Assembly (NCBI GenBank): GCA_029937135.1 | Contig: JAPYQX010000061.1 | Coordinates: 1 to 11,954, forward strand | Direction of reading: 5' to 3' | Length of the DNA: 11,954 nucleotides | From: Nitrospinota bacterium | GTDB lineage: Bacteria > UBA8248 | Shown here: positions 1-6,743 of the stretch, in pieces | Numbering within the stretch: position 1 is the stretch's first letter | Layout: each line of letters opens with the position of its first letter | Translations under genes and position numbers: made by a program | The notes under the pieces: model-generated | What the model was told of the DNA's origin: nothing | The model's input: the letters and a program-made list of their open reading frames with translations, nothing else | Databases searched by the model: none

Positions 1-189
1 AGAGTACCGAAAATCCTCTCATCCAACATGGACCGATATGAGGGGGGCACGTCATTCTGCTCGGGAGTCAGCCCTGAAATTTCACCGGGAAGTGCCCTCG
101 CCAATAGTATCAAGGCTTACATCCCCAAGCCATTTAACCTCGCTCATCTGCTAGAAGTGGTTCAAAGAGTTTTGACTGATGACGAATAA
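1..189 (+). CDS. Response-regulator receiver domain, C-terminal fragment (5' end outside window)
   Basis: Frame 1 is open from the window edge to TAA at 187-189 and gives 62 residues. The end of the protein reads AYIPKPFNLAHLLEVVQRVL, which fits strand 5 and helix 5 of a CheY-like receiver domain: the invariant Lys of the K-P pair followed by an amphipathic helix. An upstream ILSS could be strand 4 with its conserved Ser/Thr. The roughly 40 residues between that point and the Lys are more than usual, so this loop looks expanded. The phospho-acceptor Asp lies off the window. Because the protein stops 19 residues after the Lys-Pro, this is either a stand-alone response regulator or the terminal receiver of a hybrid histidine kinase. 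The fragment cannot tell these apart. Confidence 0.7.
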   Translation, partial: RVPKILSSNMDRYEGGTSFCSGVSPEISPGSALANSIKAYIPKPFNLAHLLEVVQRVLTDDE

Positions 190-605
190 TATTTGGCCCA
201 CTACACTCCCGGCACTCGCCATGCCTTAGCGCATGAATGATATTGCCCGGAGGTATGAGGGATAGAAGATATTTTTAAGTGCCGGCATTTTTTTCTTTTG
301 GAAAACCACAGCTATACTTCAGTCTTAGCTTGAGAAATCGGCGCAAAAACTGGCTCCAGTAAAAACCACCATCCACGAAGATTAATTAGAGTTGAAATCA
401 TGAGAGGGAGGTCTTTTTTTCGGGGCCGGAGGCGGAAAAGATGATATTCTCGGATGGGGGGAAGCATCCCCCGCCCAAAAACGGGAAATTTGGGGCTAAA
501 TGCCGGGATCGCCGGAGTGGAGTGCCGGGTTAGGCAGGGTTAATTACCGGGTTGGCCGGAAGCGGATAACGGGGCTGGCTCGTGGGCGAAAATCAAGGTT
601 TGTTG
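190..605. other. Intergenic region with no supported gene
   Basis: About 0.4 kb lies between the receiver-domain stop and the DUF255 start. I see no ORF with family likeness. It holds a weak terminator-like element near 275-297, a short G5/C5 inverted repeat around 456-472, and from about 500 to 560 several imperfect repeats of a CCGGGTT-like word (gccggga, gccgggtta, accgggttgg). An alternative GTG start for the next gene falls at 582. No convincing -35/-10 pair was found, so the promoter of the downstream gene is not assigned. Confidence 0.5.
273..297 (+). terminator. Possible weak rho-independent terminator after the receiver-domain gene
   Basis: The self-complementary TGCCGGCA is flanked by AAG on the left and a run of seven T on the right, then CTTTT. 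The foldable stem is short (about 5 bp, one G-T pair, CCGG loop), but the following U-tract is good. It lies about 85 bp past the receiver-domain stop, which is a reasonable place for termination. A short stem makes this tentative. Confidence 0.3.
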
Positions 606-2669
606 ATGACCGAAAGAGAGAATCACCTTGCCGGGGAGACGAGTCCCTACCTGCTCCAGCACCGGCATAACCCGGTGGACTGGCACCCCTGGGGGGAGGA
701 GGCGCTGGCCCTCGCCCGGGAAGAGGATAAGACGATCTTTTTATCGATCGGTTATTCGGCCTGTCACTGGTGTCATGTGATGGAGCGGGAAAGCTTTGAA
801 AATGAAGAGATTGCGGAGATCCTGAATAGGGCCTTCATCTCCATCAAGGTGGACCGCGAGGAGCGGCCCGACCTCGACGCAATCTACATGGAGGCGGTCC
901 AGATGATCTCGGGCCAGGGCGGATGGCCGATGAGCATGTTCCTGCTGCCCGACCAGCGGCCCTTCTACGGGGGCACTTACTTCCCGCCCGAGGACATGCA
1001 CGGGCGGCCCGGTTTCAAAGGGCTGCTCCTGCGCATTATCGAAATTTTTTCGAGCAAGAGAAACGAGCTCGAGGTGAACGCCGGCAAGATGACAGCCGAG
1101 ATCGAGAAGATGAGCGCCGTGGCTCCGGCGGCCGGAGAACTCGGGCTCGACCTCGTCTCCCGGGCGGCGAAGGATTTGGAAAACCGCTTCGATAGCTCAT
1201 GGGGCGGGTTTGGCGGGGCCCCCAAGTTTCCGCCCTCAATGGCGATTATGCTTCTGCTGCGCGAATGGCGGCGCGGAAAAAACGAGAATCACCTGAAAAT
1301 AGCGGAGTTCACCCTCCAGCGGATGGCCCTGGGCGGGATGTACGATCAACTCGGCGGGGGTTTCCATCGCTATAGTGTTGACCCGTATTGGCTGGTCCCT
1401 CACTTCGAGAAAATGCTCTACGACAACGCGCTGCTCTCCCGCGTCTATCTCGAAGCGTTTCAAGCGTCCGGAAACGCGTTCTACCTCTCCGTCGCCACCG
1501 ACACGCTCGATTATGTTCTCCGGGAGATGACCTCGCCCGAAGGCGGGTTTTATTCGTCTCAGGACGCGGATAGCGAAGGGGTGGAGGGGAAGTTTTTCGT
1601 TTGGCGGCCCGATGAGGTGGAGGCGGTCCTGGGAGCGAAGGACACGGGTCTGTTTTGCCGCTTTTACGATGTAACCGAACCCGGAAATTTCGAGGGTCAG
1701 AATATCCTCCGCATACCGAAGGGCCCGAAACTTTTTTGCGAGGAAGAAGACATCGACCAGGAATCGCTTCTCGAGATTCTGGAGAGGGGCCGCCAAAAAT
1801 TATTTTTGGTGAGAGAGAAGAGAGTGAAACCGGGACGCGATGAAAAAATCCTAACCAGCTGGAATGGGCTGATGATCGGATCAATGGCCATGGCGGGGCG
1901 TGTTACCGAGGAGGAGTCCTATTTGGAAGCGGCTCGGAAGGCCGCGGATTTTATTCTCGGTCAAATGCGGGGTGAGCGTGGTTTGCTTAGGACGCATCGT
2001 GGCGGGGTCAGCAAGCTGAACGCCTATCTGGACGATTATGCATTTTTGATTATGGGTCTGATTGATCTGTATGAAGCGACATTTGAAAACCGGTGGCTCG
2101 AAGAGGCGGCGGCACTCGCCCGGGAGATGATCACTCGATTTTGGGATGAAGACGGCGAGGGTTTCTTTTTCACGGCGAACGACCACGAAGATCTCATCGT
2201 CCGAAAGAAAACATCGCAGGATGGCGCTATTCCCTCGGGGAATTCCGTGGCGGCGATTGCTTTGCTGCGTCTGGGAAAGCTATTGGGGCATGCCTCTTTT
2301 TCCGAAAAGGGGGTTGGGACTATCAAGGCCTACGGGCAGCTTCTGGAAAAAGTTCCGGCCGCTTTTCATATGCTTCTCCTCGCACTCGATTTTTATCTTG
2401 ATAGGCCCCTTGAAATCGCTGTCGCGGGGGATCCTCGTTCTCCGGACTCCCAAACGGCGCTCAGGGCGGTGAACAGGGTATTTCTCCCCAATAAAGTGCT
2501 TGCCTTTCAGTCTGGCACTGAAGGAGTCAACTCGAATAATCTGGTGCCTTTATTGGATGGAAAGGTCAGGTTGGAGGGCGCGGCCACCGTTTATATTTGC
2601 GAGAATTTTGTTTGCCGGGAACCTCTTACCGACGCGGAGGCGGTGGAGGAGCGTCTCAGAAATCTTTGA
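606..2669 (+). CDS. DUF255 / YyaL-type thioredoxin-domain protein with (alpha/alpha)6 barrel
   Basis: This is a 687-residue member of the DUF255 family (bacterial YyaL, animal SPATA20). The N-terminal thioredoxin-like domain opens with ETSPYLLQHRHNPVDWHPWG. It carries a CHWCHVM active-site motif at residues 53-59 and the family blocks VDREERPD, GQGGWPMSMF (about 103-112) and FYGGTYFPP (about 120-128). From about residue 200 the protein has the helical six-hairpin-glycosidase-like region, with GGFGGAPKFPP and a conserved block from GGMYDQLGGGFHRYSVD to HFEKMLYDNA (about 243-275). The length is normal for the family. The biochemical function is not established; a redox role is inferred only from CxxC. 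I chose ATG 606 because AAGG sits 7 bases upstream and the family block begins just after; GTG 582 would add 8 residues with a poorer ribosome site. No signal peptide is seen, so it is probably cytoplasmic. It appears intact and monocistronic. Confidence 0.93.
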   Translation: MTERENHLAGETSPYLLQHRHNPVDWHPWGEEALALAREEDKTIFLSIGYSACHWCHVMERESFENEEIAEILNRAFISIKVDREERPDLDAIYMEAVQMISGQGGWPMSMFLLPDQRPFYGGTYFPPEDMHGRPGFKGLLLRIIEIFSSKRNELEVNAGKMTAEIEKMSAVAPAAGELGLDLVSRAAKDLENRFDSSWGGFGGAPKFPPSMAIMLLLREWRRGKNENHLKIAEFTLQRMALGGMYDQLGGGFHRYSVDPYWLVPHFEKMLYDNALLSRVYLEAFQASGNAFYLSVATDTLDYVLREMTSPEGGFYSSQDADSEGVEGKFFVWRPDEVEAVLGAKDTGLFCRFYDVTEPGNFEGQNILRIPKGPKLFCEEEDIDQESLLEILERGRQKLFLVREKRVKPGRDEKILTSWNGLMIGSMAMAGRVTEEESYLEAARKAADFILGQMRGERGLLRTHRGGVSKLNAYLDDYAFLIMGLIDLYEATFENRWLEEAAALAREMITRFWDEDGEGFFFTANDHEDLIVRKKTSQDGAIPSGNSVAAIALLRLGKLLGHASFSEKGVGTIKAYGQLLEKVPAAFHMLLLALDFYLDRPLEIAVAGDPRSPDSQTALRAVNRVFLPNKVLAFQSGTEGVNSNNLVPLLDGKVRLEGAATVYICENFVCREPLTDAEAVEERLRNL

Positions 2670-2680
2670 TGTGAGGCGGC

Positions 2681-3364
2681 CTACTTGATCCGCACCAGGA
2701 AAGCGTCATACCCTTTTCGCTTCAAGAGATTTTTAAGATTAATCGCCCTTTGACGATTTCTGAAGCCCTTGAGTTGGACGTGATAACGATTTCGGTCTCC
2801 ATGCCAACCGCGGACAATCCGTGATTTTTTGGATCGTTTGTTCATTTGACTTGTGAAATTAACGGCTTCTTTTCTGTTTCGGAATCTTCCTATCAAAATG
2901 AGCCACCTGCTGTTTTTCACGGGAGGAACTCTCAGCAGAATTAATTTCACATACGCGATTCCCTTGGAAATCATATTGATCTTTCCGGCTGCTCCCTTGG
3001 AAAGATCGATTACACGGTCATTGACGAATGGGCCCCTGTCATTAATTCGCACATCAACGAATTCACCGCTATCGAGCCGTTTAACCCGAACCCGTGAATT
3101 GAAAGGAAGTGTGCGATGAGCCGCGGTGAGGGCGTACATATCGTAAATTTCGCCATTTGCCGTTTTCCGGCCGTGATAAGGAGGACCGTACCAGGAGGCA
3201 TAGCCTCTTAGGCCGGCCTGTGGAAGGGGAGGGGGCGCGGCCGAGGGATAATCGGGTGTGGAGGAGCAACCAGTCAAAAAAAGAAAAAAAGCCGCGGCGC
3301 ATATATGCGCCCTGATGAAATATCCGGCGGGGGGGGGGTCGTGGCGCCTTGTTGAAAAATACAT
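2681..3364 (-). CDS. rlpA: RlpA-like septal ring lytic transglycosylase lipoprotein with SPOR-like C-terminus
   Basis: The 227-residue protein begins with a lipoprotein signal: a basic N-terminus, a Phe/Leu/Ala-rich segment and the lipobox LTGC, with Cys33 as the lipidation site. A Pro-rich spacer follows. Next is the RlpA double-psi beta-barrel (about 52-146) with GYASWYG, TANGEIYD, LTAAHRTLPF and VRINDRGPFVNDRVIDLSKGAA. His83 and Asp109 are spaced like the catalytic His/Asp pair of Pseudomonas RlpA. Residues 150-227 look like a basic SPOR domain, which in this family binds denuded peptidoglycan at septa. The expected role is cleavage of naked glycan strands during cell separation, at the outer membrane. 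It lies 51 bp downstream of the ancestral HD-GYP stop on the same strand, so the two are probably cotranscribed. Oddities are a run of ten C in codons 9-12, before the signal core, and a poor ribosome site: AGGA abuts the ATG and the better spaced match is only CAGG. Confidence 0.9.
   Translation of the reverse strand: MYFSTRRHDPPPAGYFIRAHICAAAFFLFLTGCSSTPDYPSAAPPPLPQAGLRGYASWYGPPYHGRKTANGEIYDMYALTAAHRTLPFNSRVRVKRLDSGEFVDVRINDRGPFVNDRVIDLSKGAAGKINMISKGIAYVKLILLRVPPVKNSRWLILIGRFRNRKEAVNFTSQMNKRSKKSRIVRGWHGDRNRYHVQLKGFRNRQRAINLKNLLKRKGYDAFLVRIK
3329..3338 (-). repeat. Poly-C tract (C10 on the coding strand) at the 5' end of rlpA
   Basis: Ten consecutive G on the plus strand encode the D-P-P-P stretch (codons 9-12) of the RlpA-like lipoprotein, between the start codon and the signal-peptide core. 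Gain or loss of one base would put the start codon out of frame with the lipobox and the rest of the protein. I see no alternative in-frame start before the lipobox. Such tracts are prone to slipped-strand change and also to sequencing error. Confidence 0.85.
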
Positions 3365-3415
3365 TCCTGATGCCTGTTTCGGGCGGAAATAGGAGGCCGA
3401 AGAAAGTGAAGCAGG

Positions 3416-4439
3416 CTATTCGAGATGTGGCACGGCAAGCCGAATGAATCGGGCGAGAAGTTTTTCGTCGAAGTGTCCGGGGCTGTCCTACATAATTGTG
3501 AAGGCGGTCATTTTCGACATGGCTTCCTTGTAGGAGCGTTTTGTTGTTAGCGCATCGTAAACATCCACGATACAACATATTCTTCCAAACCGGCCGATGT
3601 CGCTTTCTTTTAATCCTTTCGGGTAGCCCGACCCATCGATCTTTTCGTGGTGCTGAAGAACGATTTGGGTAACTTCTTCGGTTAATCCGCCGGAGATACC
3701 CGTTAACAGGTCATAACCTGTTCCCGGGTGTTTTTTAATTTCCTCCCATTCGTCGTCATCCAACTTTCCTTTTTTATTGAGTATCGCGGGAGAAATGTCT
3801 TTTTTTTCCGATATCGTGCAAAAGGAATCCAACGCCAAGGTCTTTCAGGAATCCCTCGTTTTCATCCCCGATAATCTCCCTGGTGAGCATGGATGAATAT
3901 ATGTAAACGTGTACTGAGTGGGTGTAGGTATAATAGTCGTGGATAGTGAGCTGGAAAAAACTTTCTATGGCGCCCGGTTCATCCATCAACTTGTTGATAG
4001 CTCCAACTGTCATATTGGCTGTCTCGTAGCCCGCCTCGTTGAATTCACTGAAAATCTGTTGGGTTTGACGTGCGGCGGAACCGTAGGCGACGGCCGCTTT
4101 CCCCTCGGTAGGAAGGGAGGAATCAAGAATCGCTGAAAAGTTATTCTCAACAAGAGTTTGCCAGTTAACGTCAGCTTCCTTGTCGTAATACGGCCGGTCG
4201 GTCACTTTGGAAATTTCCGAATAGGCCTCCGATGAAAGCCCTTGGTTCTTCTTGAAAAGGAGGGAGAGTTCTTTTCCTTTGTTTATATACAGATCGACCG
4301 GCGCCTCGATTCCCCATGGGATATTTCCAAGGGCGACGGGGCGGAGCCGCACGCGAGTCTTGCCTTTTCCATCGCCAGCCTGGCCGATTTTCAGCCGGGC
4401 CTTGCTCTGGTCGCCCGTTGGTTTGCCATTTTCCGGCAT
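3416..4439 (-). pseudogene. HD-GYP domain cyclic-di-GMP phosphodiesterase gene, broken by a frameshift and an in-frame TAG
   Basis: Joining the pieces gives about 340 residues. Residues 1 to about 110 form an N-terminal region (DLYINKGKELSLLFKK) of a kind often found before HD-GYP domains. The HD-GYP domain follows: HSVHVY, LLHDIGKK (His208-Asp209), then in the next frame DISPAILNKKGKLDDDEWEEIKKHP, HHEKIDGSGYPKGL (HHE at 263-265, GYP at 271-273) and VDVYDALTTKRSYKEAM. Lesion 1 is an A8 run (plus strand T8, 3800-3807). With seven A the frame would be continuous; with eight, translation ends after GKKRHFSRDTQ at 3774. Lesion 2 is TAG at 3488-3490. In-frame sequence beyond it, GHFDEKLLARFIRLAVPHLE to a TAG at 3416-3418, matches the usual end of the family. 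A normal gene would hydrolyse cyclic di-GMP in the cytoplasm. The promoter and a ribosome site (AAGGA about 11 bases before ATG 4439) look intact. Sequencing error could explain the A8 shift but hardly both lesions. Confidence 0.85.
3800..3807 (-). repeat. A8 homopolymer at the HD-GYP frameshift point
   Basis: The coding strand reads GGA AAA AAA AGA CAT, where the family needs GGA AAA AAA GAC ATT. Restoring the frame takes removal of one A or a +1 ribosomal shift. The -1 shift promoted by an A-AAA-AAG heptamer would lead into the wrong frame. RNA polymerase slippage on eight A could in principle restore a fraction of transcripts. Confidence 0.85.
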
Positions 4440-4445
4440 TCGAGA

Positions 4446-4452
4446 TTAGTCC
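4446..4452 (-). promoter_or_regulatory. Ribosome binding site for the HD-GYP gene
   Basis: On the minus strand TAAGGAC stands about ten bases before ATG 4439. It supports this start over other upstream candidates and shows that the initiation signals of the broken gene persist. Confidence 0.5.
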
Positions 4453-4483
4453 TTATTTTAGAATCATTTCGTTAGTGCAACCG

Positions 4484-4513
4484 ATTATATTTTCTAGGCT
4501 TTTGGGATGTCCA
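4484..4513 (-). promoter_or_regulatory. Sigma-70-like promoter of the HD-GYP / rlpA unit
   Basis: On the minus strand a TGGACA box (4513-4508, five of six matches to consensus) is followed after 18 bases by a perfect TATAAT (4489-4484). The predicted transcript start is near 4477, leaving a leader of roughly 40 bases before the ribosome site and ATG at 4439. It is the best promoter match I found in the window and probably drives rlpA as well. Confidence 0.6.
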
Positions 4514-5048
4514 TAAATCTCCACACAATCAAAAAAATAACATCTTATAAACAAGAAGAAAACCGTGAAGGGAATATATTTTAGCCCGAATTCCCATCCT
4601 TTGAAAATCGCTGACTTGGAAATCACTGAAACTAAAGAGAAAACAGATAATTTGACGTGTGTATTCAACCGCGCTCAAAGGTTTTCAGGTTAATAAAGAG
4701 CGAAATGTAAGTTTTGTATAAGCGATTTTGCCTCGAATATCATGAAAAAGCGCAGGTGGTAATTTCTTCCCTTTTAAGGCCGGCGGCCATTTTTCTTTAA
4801 GGAGCGCAAGTCATCAAATGTTAATGAGGAATCCTCGGCTCTATTTTTGGGGATGACGGTTAAGCCTTTTCGAGGACGACATCTTCATGGAAACGGTAAT
4901 GCCAGCAGCTAAAATAGACTGTATGATCGAGCCAATGAGTGTGTAGTCATCGTTTCCGTGTGAAAATATCCCGGAGCGCAAAGGGAAAGGGAGTTAATGC
5001 GCTGCTGCACGCATCATTTCTAGACCATCATTTTTATTATCAAATCAC
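4514..5048. other. AT-rich intergenic region with no supported gene
   Basis: About 0.5 kb separates the minus-strand HD-GYP promoter from the ribosome site of the AhpD-like gene. Roughly 42% GC was counted in a sample line, well below the flanking coding regions. It contains an 11-base dyad GAGGAATCCTC (about 4826-4836) and a GGAAACG / CGTTTCC inverted pair about 55 bases apart (4889-4895 and 4951-4957). It also contains GGCCGGCGGCC followed by ATTTTTC (about 4780). A possible 19-codon ORF (METVMPAAKIDC..., near 4887) has only a weak, distant GAGGA before it and no recognised likeness. A 71-codon minus-strand ORF at 4453-4668 covers the promoter and looks spurious. I cannot assign a regulator or RNA here. 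Confidence 0.45.
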
Positions 5049-5055
5049 AAGGAGG
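5049..5055 (+). promoter_or_regulatory. Strong Shine-Dalgarno site of the AhpD-like gene
   Basis: AAGGAGG lies seven bases before ATG 5063. It is the best ribosome site in the window and fixes the start of this gene. Confidence 0.8.
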
Positions 5056-5062
5056 GTGCCGG

Positions 5063-5575
5063 ATGCCCCGAATTTCATTGATTGAAAGCGACAAGGCCGA
5101 GGCAAGCGCCAAAAGAATAATGGATAATCTTCAAAAGCAATTCGGGGTGGTAATCGACCCGGTCAAGGCGCTGGCGCACAAACCCGATTTTTTGCGCTCC
5201 CTTCTGAGTCTGACCACGGTGGCGGATGGTCCGGGCGATATCGACGCGGGATTCAAAGAGGTGTTGAATATCCGGGCCTCGGTATTGAACGGTTGTGCGT
5301 ATTGCACCGGGATGCATTCGAAGATGGCGGGGATGCACAAGGTTCCGGCTGAAAAAATCGAGGGCGCCAAGGAGGGTTCGGCCAGCGGGGTTTTCGATGA
5401 ACGGGAAAAAGCCGCGCTGGCGCTATGCGAGGAGAGCACACAGGGCGTCAAGGTGTCGGACGCTACGTTCGAGAGAGCCAGGTCCCACTATTCGGAGGCG
5501 GAGGTCGTCGAGCTTCTCGGCGTTATCGCCGTCATCAACATGTGGAACCGCCTGATGGTGGCGCTGGGCTTCTAG
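5063..5575 (+). CDS. Carboxymuconolactone decarboxylase / AhpD-like family protein
   Basis: The 170-residue all-helical protein belongs to the AhpD-like carboxymuconolactone decarboxylase superfamily, in the branch often annotated as peroxidase-related. The diagnostic stretch is FKEVLNIRASVLNGCAYCTGMHSKMA, with Glu66, Cys78, Cys81 and His85. Their spacing matches Glu118-Cys130-Cys133-His137 of Mycobacterium tuberculosis AhpD. The position of AhpD His132 holds Tyr80, a change common outside true AhpD. A second helical half (about 111-170) ends in the typical NMWNRLMVALGF. These proteins use a CxxC dithiol to reduce peroxides or serve as redox partners. The physiological substrate here is unknown, and no ahpC neighbour is visible. 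It is cytoplasmic, with no signal peptide. The gene converges with the LLM oxidoreductase gene and appears to be its own transcription unit. Confidence 0.9.
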   Translation: MPRISLIESDKAEASAKRIMDNLQKQFGVVIDPVKALAHKPDFLRSLLSLTTVADGPGDIDAGFKEVLNIRASVLNGCAYCTGMHSKMAGMHKVPAEKIEGAKEGSASGVFDEREKAALALCEESTQGVKVSDATFERARSHYSEAEVVELLGVIAVINMWNRLMVALGF

Positions 5576-5732
5576 ATACTGTTGGCGAAAAACCCCTGAA
5601 TTGTTGCGAAATGCTCCGCGATTCCACTAATTTCCGGGTTTTGGTGTCTCGGTGAATCTGCCGGGCTCCCATGCCGCCCCGTCCGTGCTGGAACCCATCC
5701 GGGACGGGCCCTGACCGTGGCAAGCCCCCTCT
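5576..5732. other. Intercistronic region between convergent genes, with a GC-rich hairpin
   Basis: This 157 bp gap between two converging stop codons has two inverted repeats. One is AAAACCC / GGGTTTT (about 5589-5595 and 5634-5640) with a long loop. The other is CCCGTCC / GGACGGG (5678-5684 and 5702-5708) with a 17-base loop. Neither is followed by a T-run. They may help end transcription from both sides, but this is inference from position. Confidence 0.35.
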
Positions 5733-6743
5733 TCAGCCCCCCAGTTCGGGCAACGCCCGCTCCCCGACGAAGCGGACAATCTCCCGGCGCGCCTCGAGGG
5801 TGTAGGACATCGCGAATATGAATGTTTTCGCCCCGAGCCCGGCGATCTCCCGAAATCGTTCCAGACACTCGTCCGGCGAGCCCACCACCGCGAACCGATC
5901 AATCATGTAGTCCGTAATATACTTCGCGTTCGGGCTCCCCGCGCCGATGTTCAGCTCATCGTAATTCGCCCGGAACCGCTCGACCCCCTCGCGCTCCTCC
6001 TCGGGCACCGCATTCATCCCCAGCCGGAAATTATGATTCGCCCGGGTGCAGAGCCGGGGCCTGACTGTCTCGCGCGCCGCCGCTCCATCCTCCTCGATGT
6101 GGACAATCGCATTCAACCAGAGTTCGATATCCTCGGGCCGCCGCCCCGCGCGCTCCGCTCCGGTGGCGATATGACCCCGCGCCCAGCTCACCACCTCGGG
6201 CGTGATCCCCGACCCGAGGATTACCCCGTCCGCCAGCTCCCCGGCGAGTTCGAGCGTCCGCGGTCCGTCCGCCGCCAGGAAGATCGGCAGGTGCGGTTTT
6301 CGCCAGTTCGAGGTCACCGGCGTCCCTCCAATCTCGATCAGCTCCCCGTTCAGGAGCGCCCGCGCTGCGAGGAGTCCCTCCCTCATCGCCTTTAAATTCG
6401 ATCTTTTCAGCCCCACCGAGTACAGTGGCGTATCCCCCGCCCCGAACCCGAGCATCACGCGCCCCTCGGCCAGATCGTCCACCGAGGCCATCGCGTTCAC
6501 CGTTGTCATGATGTGGCGCGTCACGAAATTCGTTACCGACGTGCCGATCTGGGCCCGCTTCGTCTCTCGTGCGATGATGGCGAGCATCACATAAATATCC
6601 CGGCTGTGAAGCCGTGAGGTCGAAACCGAGTCCGCCAGCGTGATCGGGTCGATACCGAGCGCTTCGGCCTCCCTCACAAAGTCTAGAAACTCATCGATAG
6701 GTGGAAACTCCTTGAACGAGCTGATTTGAATACCAAAACGCAT
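5733..6743 (-). CDS. LLM-class flavin-dependent oxidoreductase (luciferase-like / F420-type TIM barrel)
   Basis: The 336-residue protein opens with MRFGIQISSF and continues with EAEALGIDPITLADS and a block like the LLM core: TSVTNFVTRHIMTTVNAMAS (about 68-87). GRVMLGFGAGDTPLYSVGLK (about 94-113) is typical of luciferase-like monooxygenases and F420-dependent reductases of the Mer type. The C-terminus has the VVGSPDECLERFREIAGLGAKTFIF block usual in this family. Such enzymes bind FMN or coenzyme F420; the sequence alone does not settle cofactor or substrate. I chose ATG 6743 because GGGAG lies about seven bases before it and the barrel starts there. The open frame runs upstream to 6902, but that extension (KIKLPLPTQREGELKTPVP...) has no family likeness. 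It is cytoplasmic and transcribed divergently from the small membrane protein gene at 6993. Confidence 0.9.
   Translation of the reverse strand: MRFGIQISSFKEFPPIDEFLDFVREAEALGIDPITLADSVSTSRLHSRDIYVMLAIIARETKRAQIGTSVTNFVTRHIMTTVNAMASVDDLAEGRVMLGFGAGDTPLYSVGLKRSNLKAMREGLLAARALLNGELIEIGGTPVTSNWRKPHLPIFLAADGPRTLELAGELADGVILGSGITPEVVSWARGHIATGAERAGRRPEDIELWLNAIVHIEEDGAAARETVRPRLCTRANHNFRLGMNAVPEEEREGVERFRANYDELNIGAGSPNAKYITDYMIDRFAVVGSPDECLERFREIAGLGAKTFIFAMSYTLEARREIVRFVGERALPELGG

Noticed and set aside
456..472. A G5/C5 inverted repeat read as a terminator
   Set aside because: No T-run follows on either strand, and the competing GGATG/CATCC pairing makes the fold uncertain.
3488..3490. TAG read as a recoded amino acid such as pyrrolysine
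   Set aside because: TAG ends rlpA, the AhpD-like gene, the ferredoxin gene and the 66-aa gene, and the same HD-GYP gene also has a frameshift. Decay is simpler.
3081..3578. A 165-codon minus-strand frame spanning the HD-GYP/rlpA junction
   Set aside because: It runs out of frame with both recognised proteins and shows no motif.
3796..3812. Programmed -1 frameshifting of the dnaX type at the A8 run
   Set aside because: The frame required is +1 (or loss of one A), while an A-AAA-AAG heptamer gives -1 and would lead into the wrong frame.
4453..4668. A 71-codon minus-strand ORF rich in hydrophobic residues
   Set aside because: It lies over the HD-GYP promoter in AT-rich DNA, and no family likeness is seen.
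4887..4946. A 19-codon ORF in the gap before the AhpD-like gene
   Set aside because: The GAGGA upstream is about 11 bases away, and neither length nor sequence supports a real peptide without conservation data.
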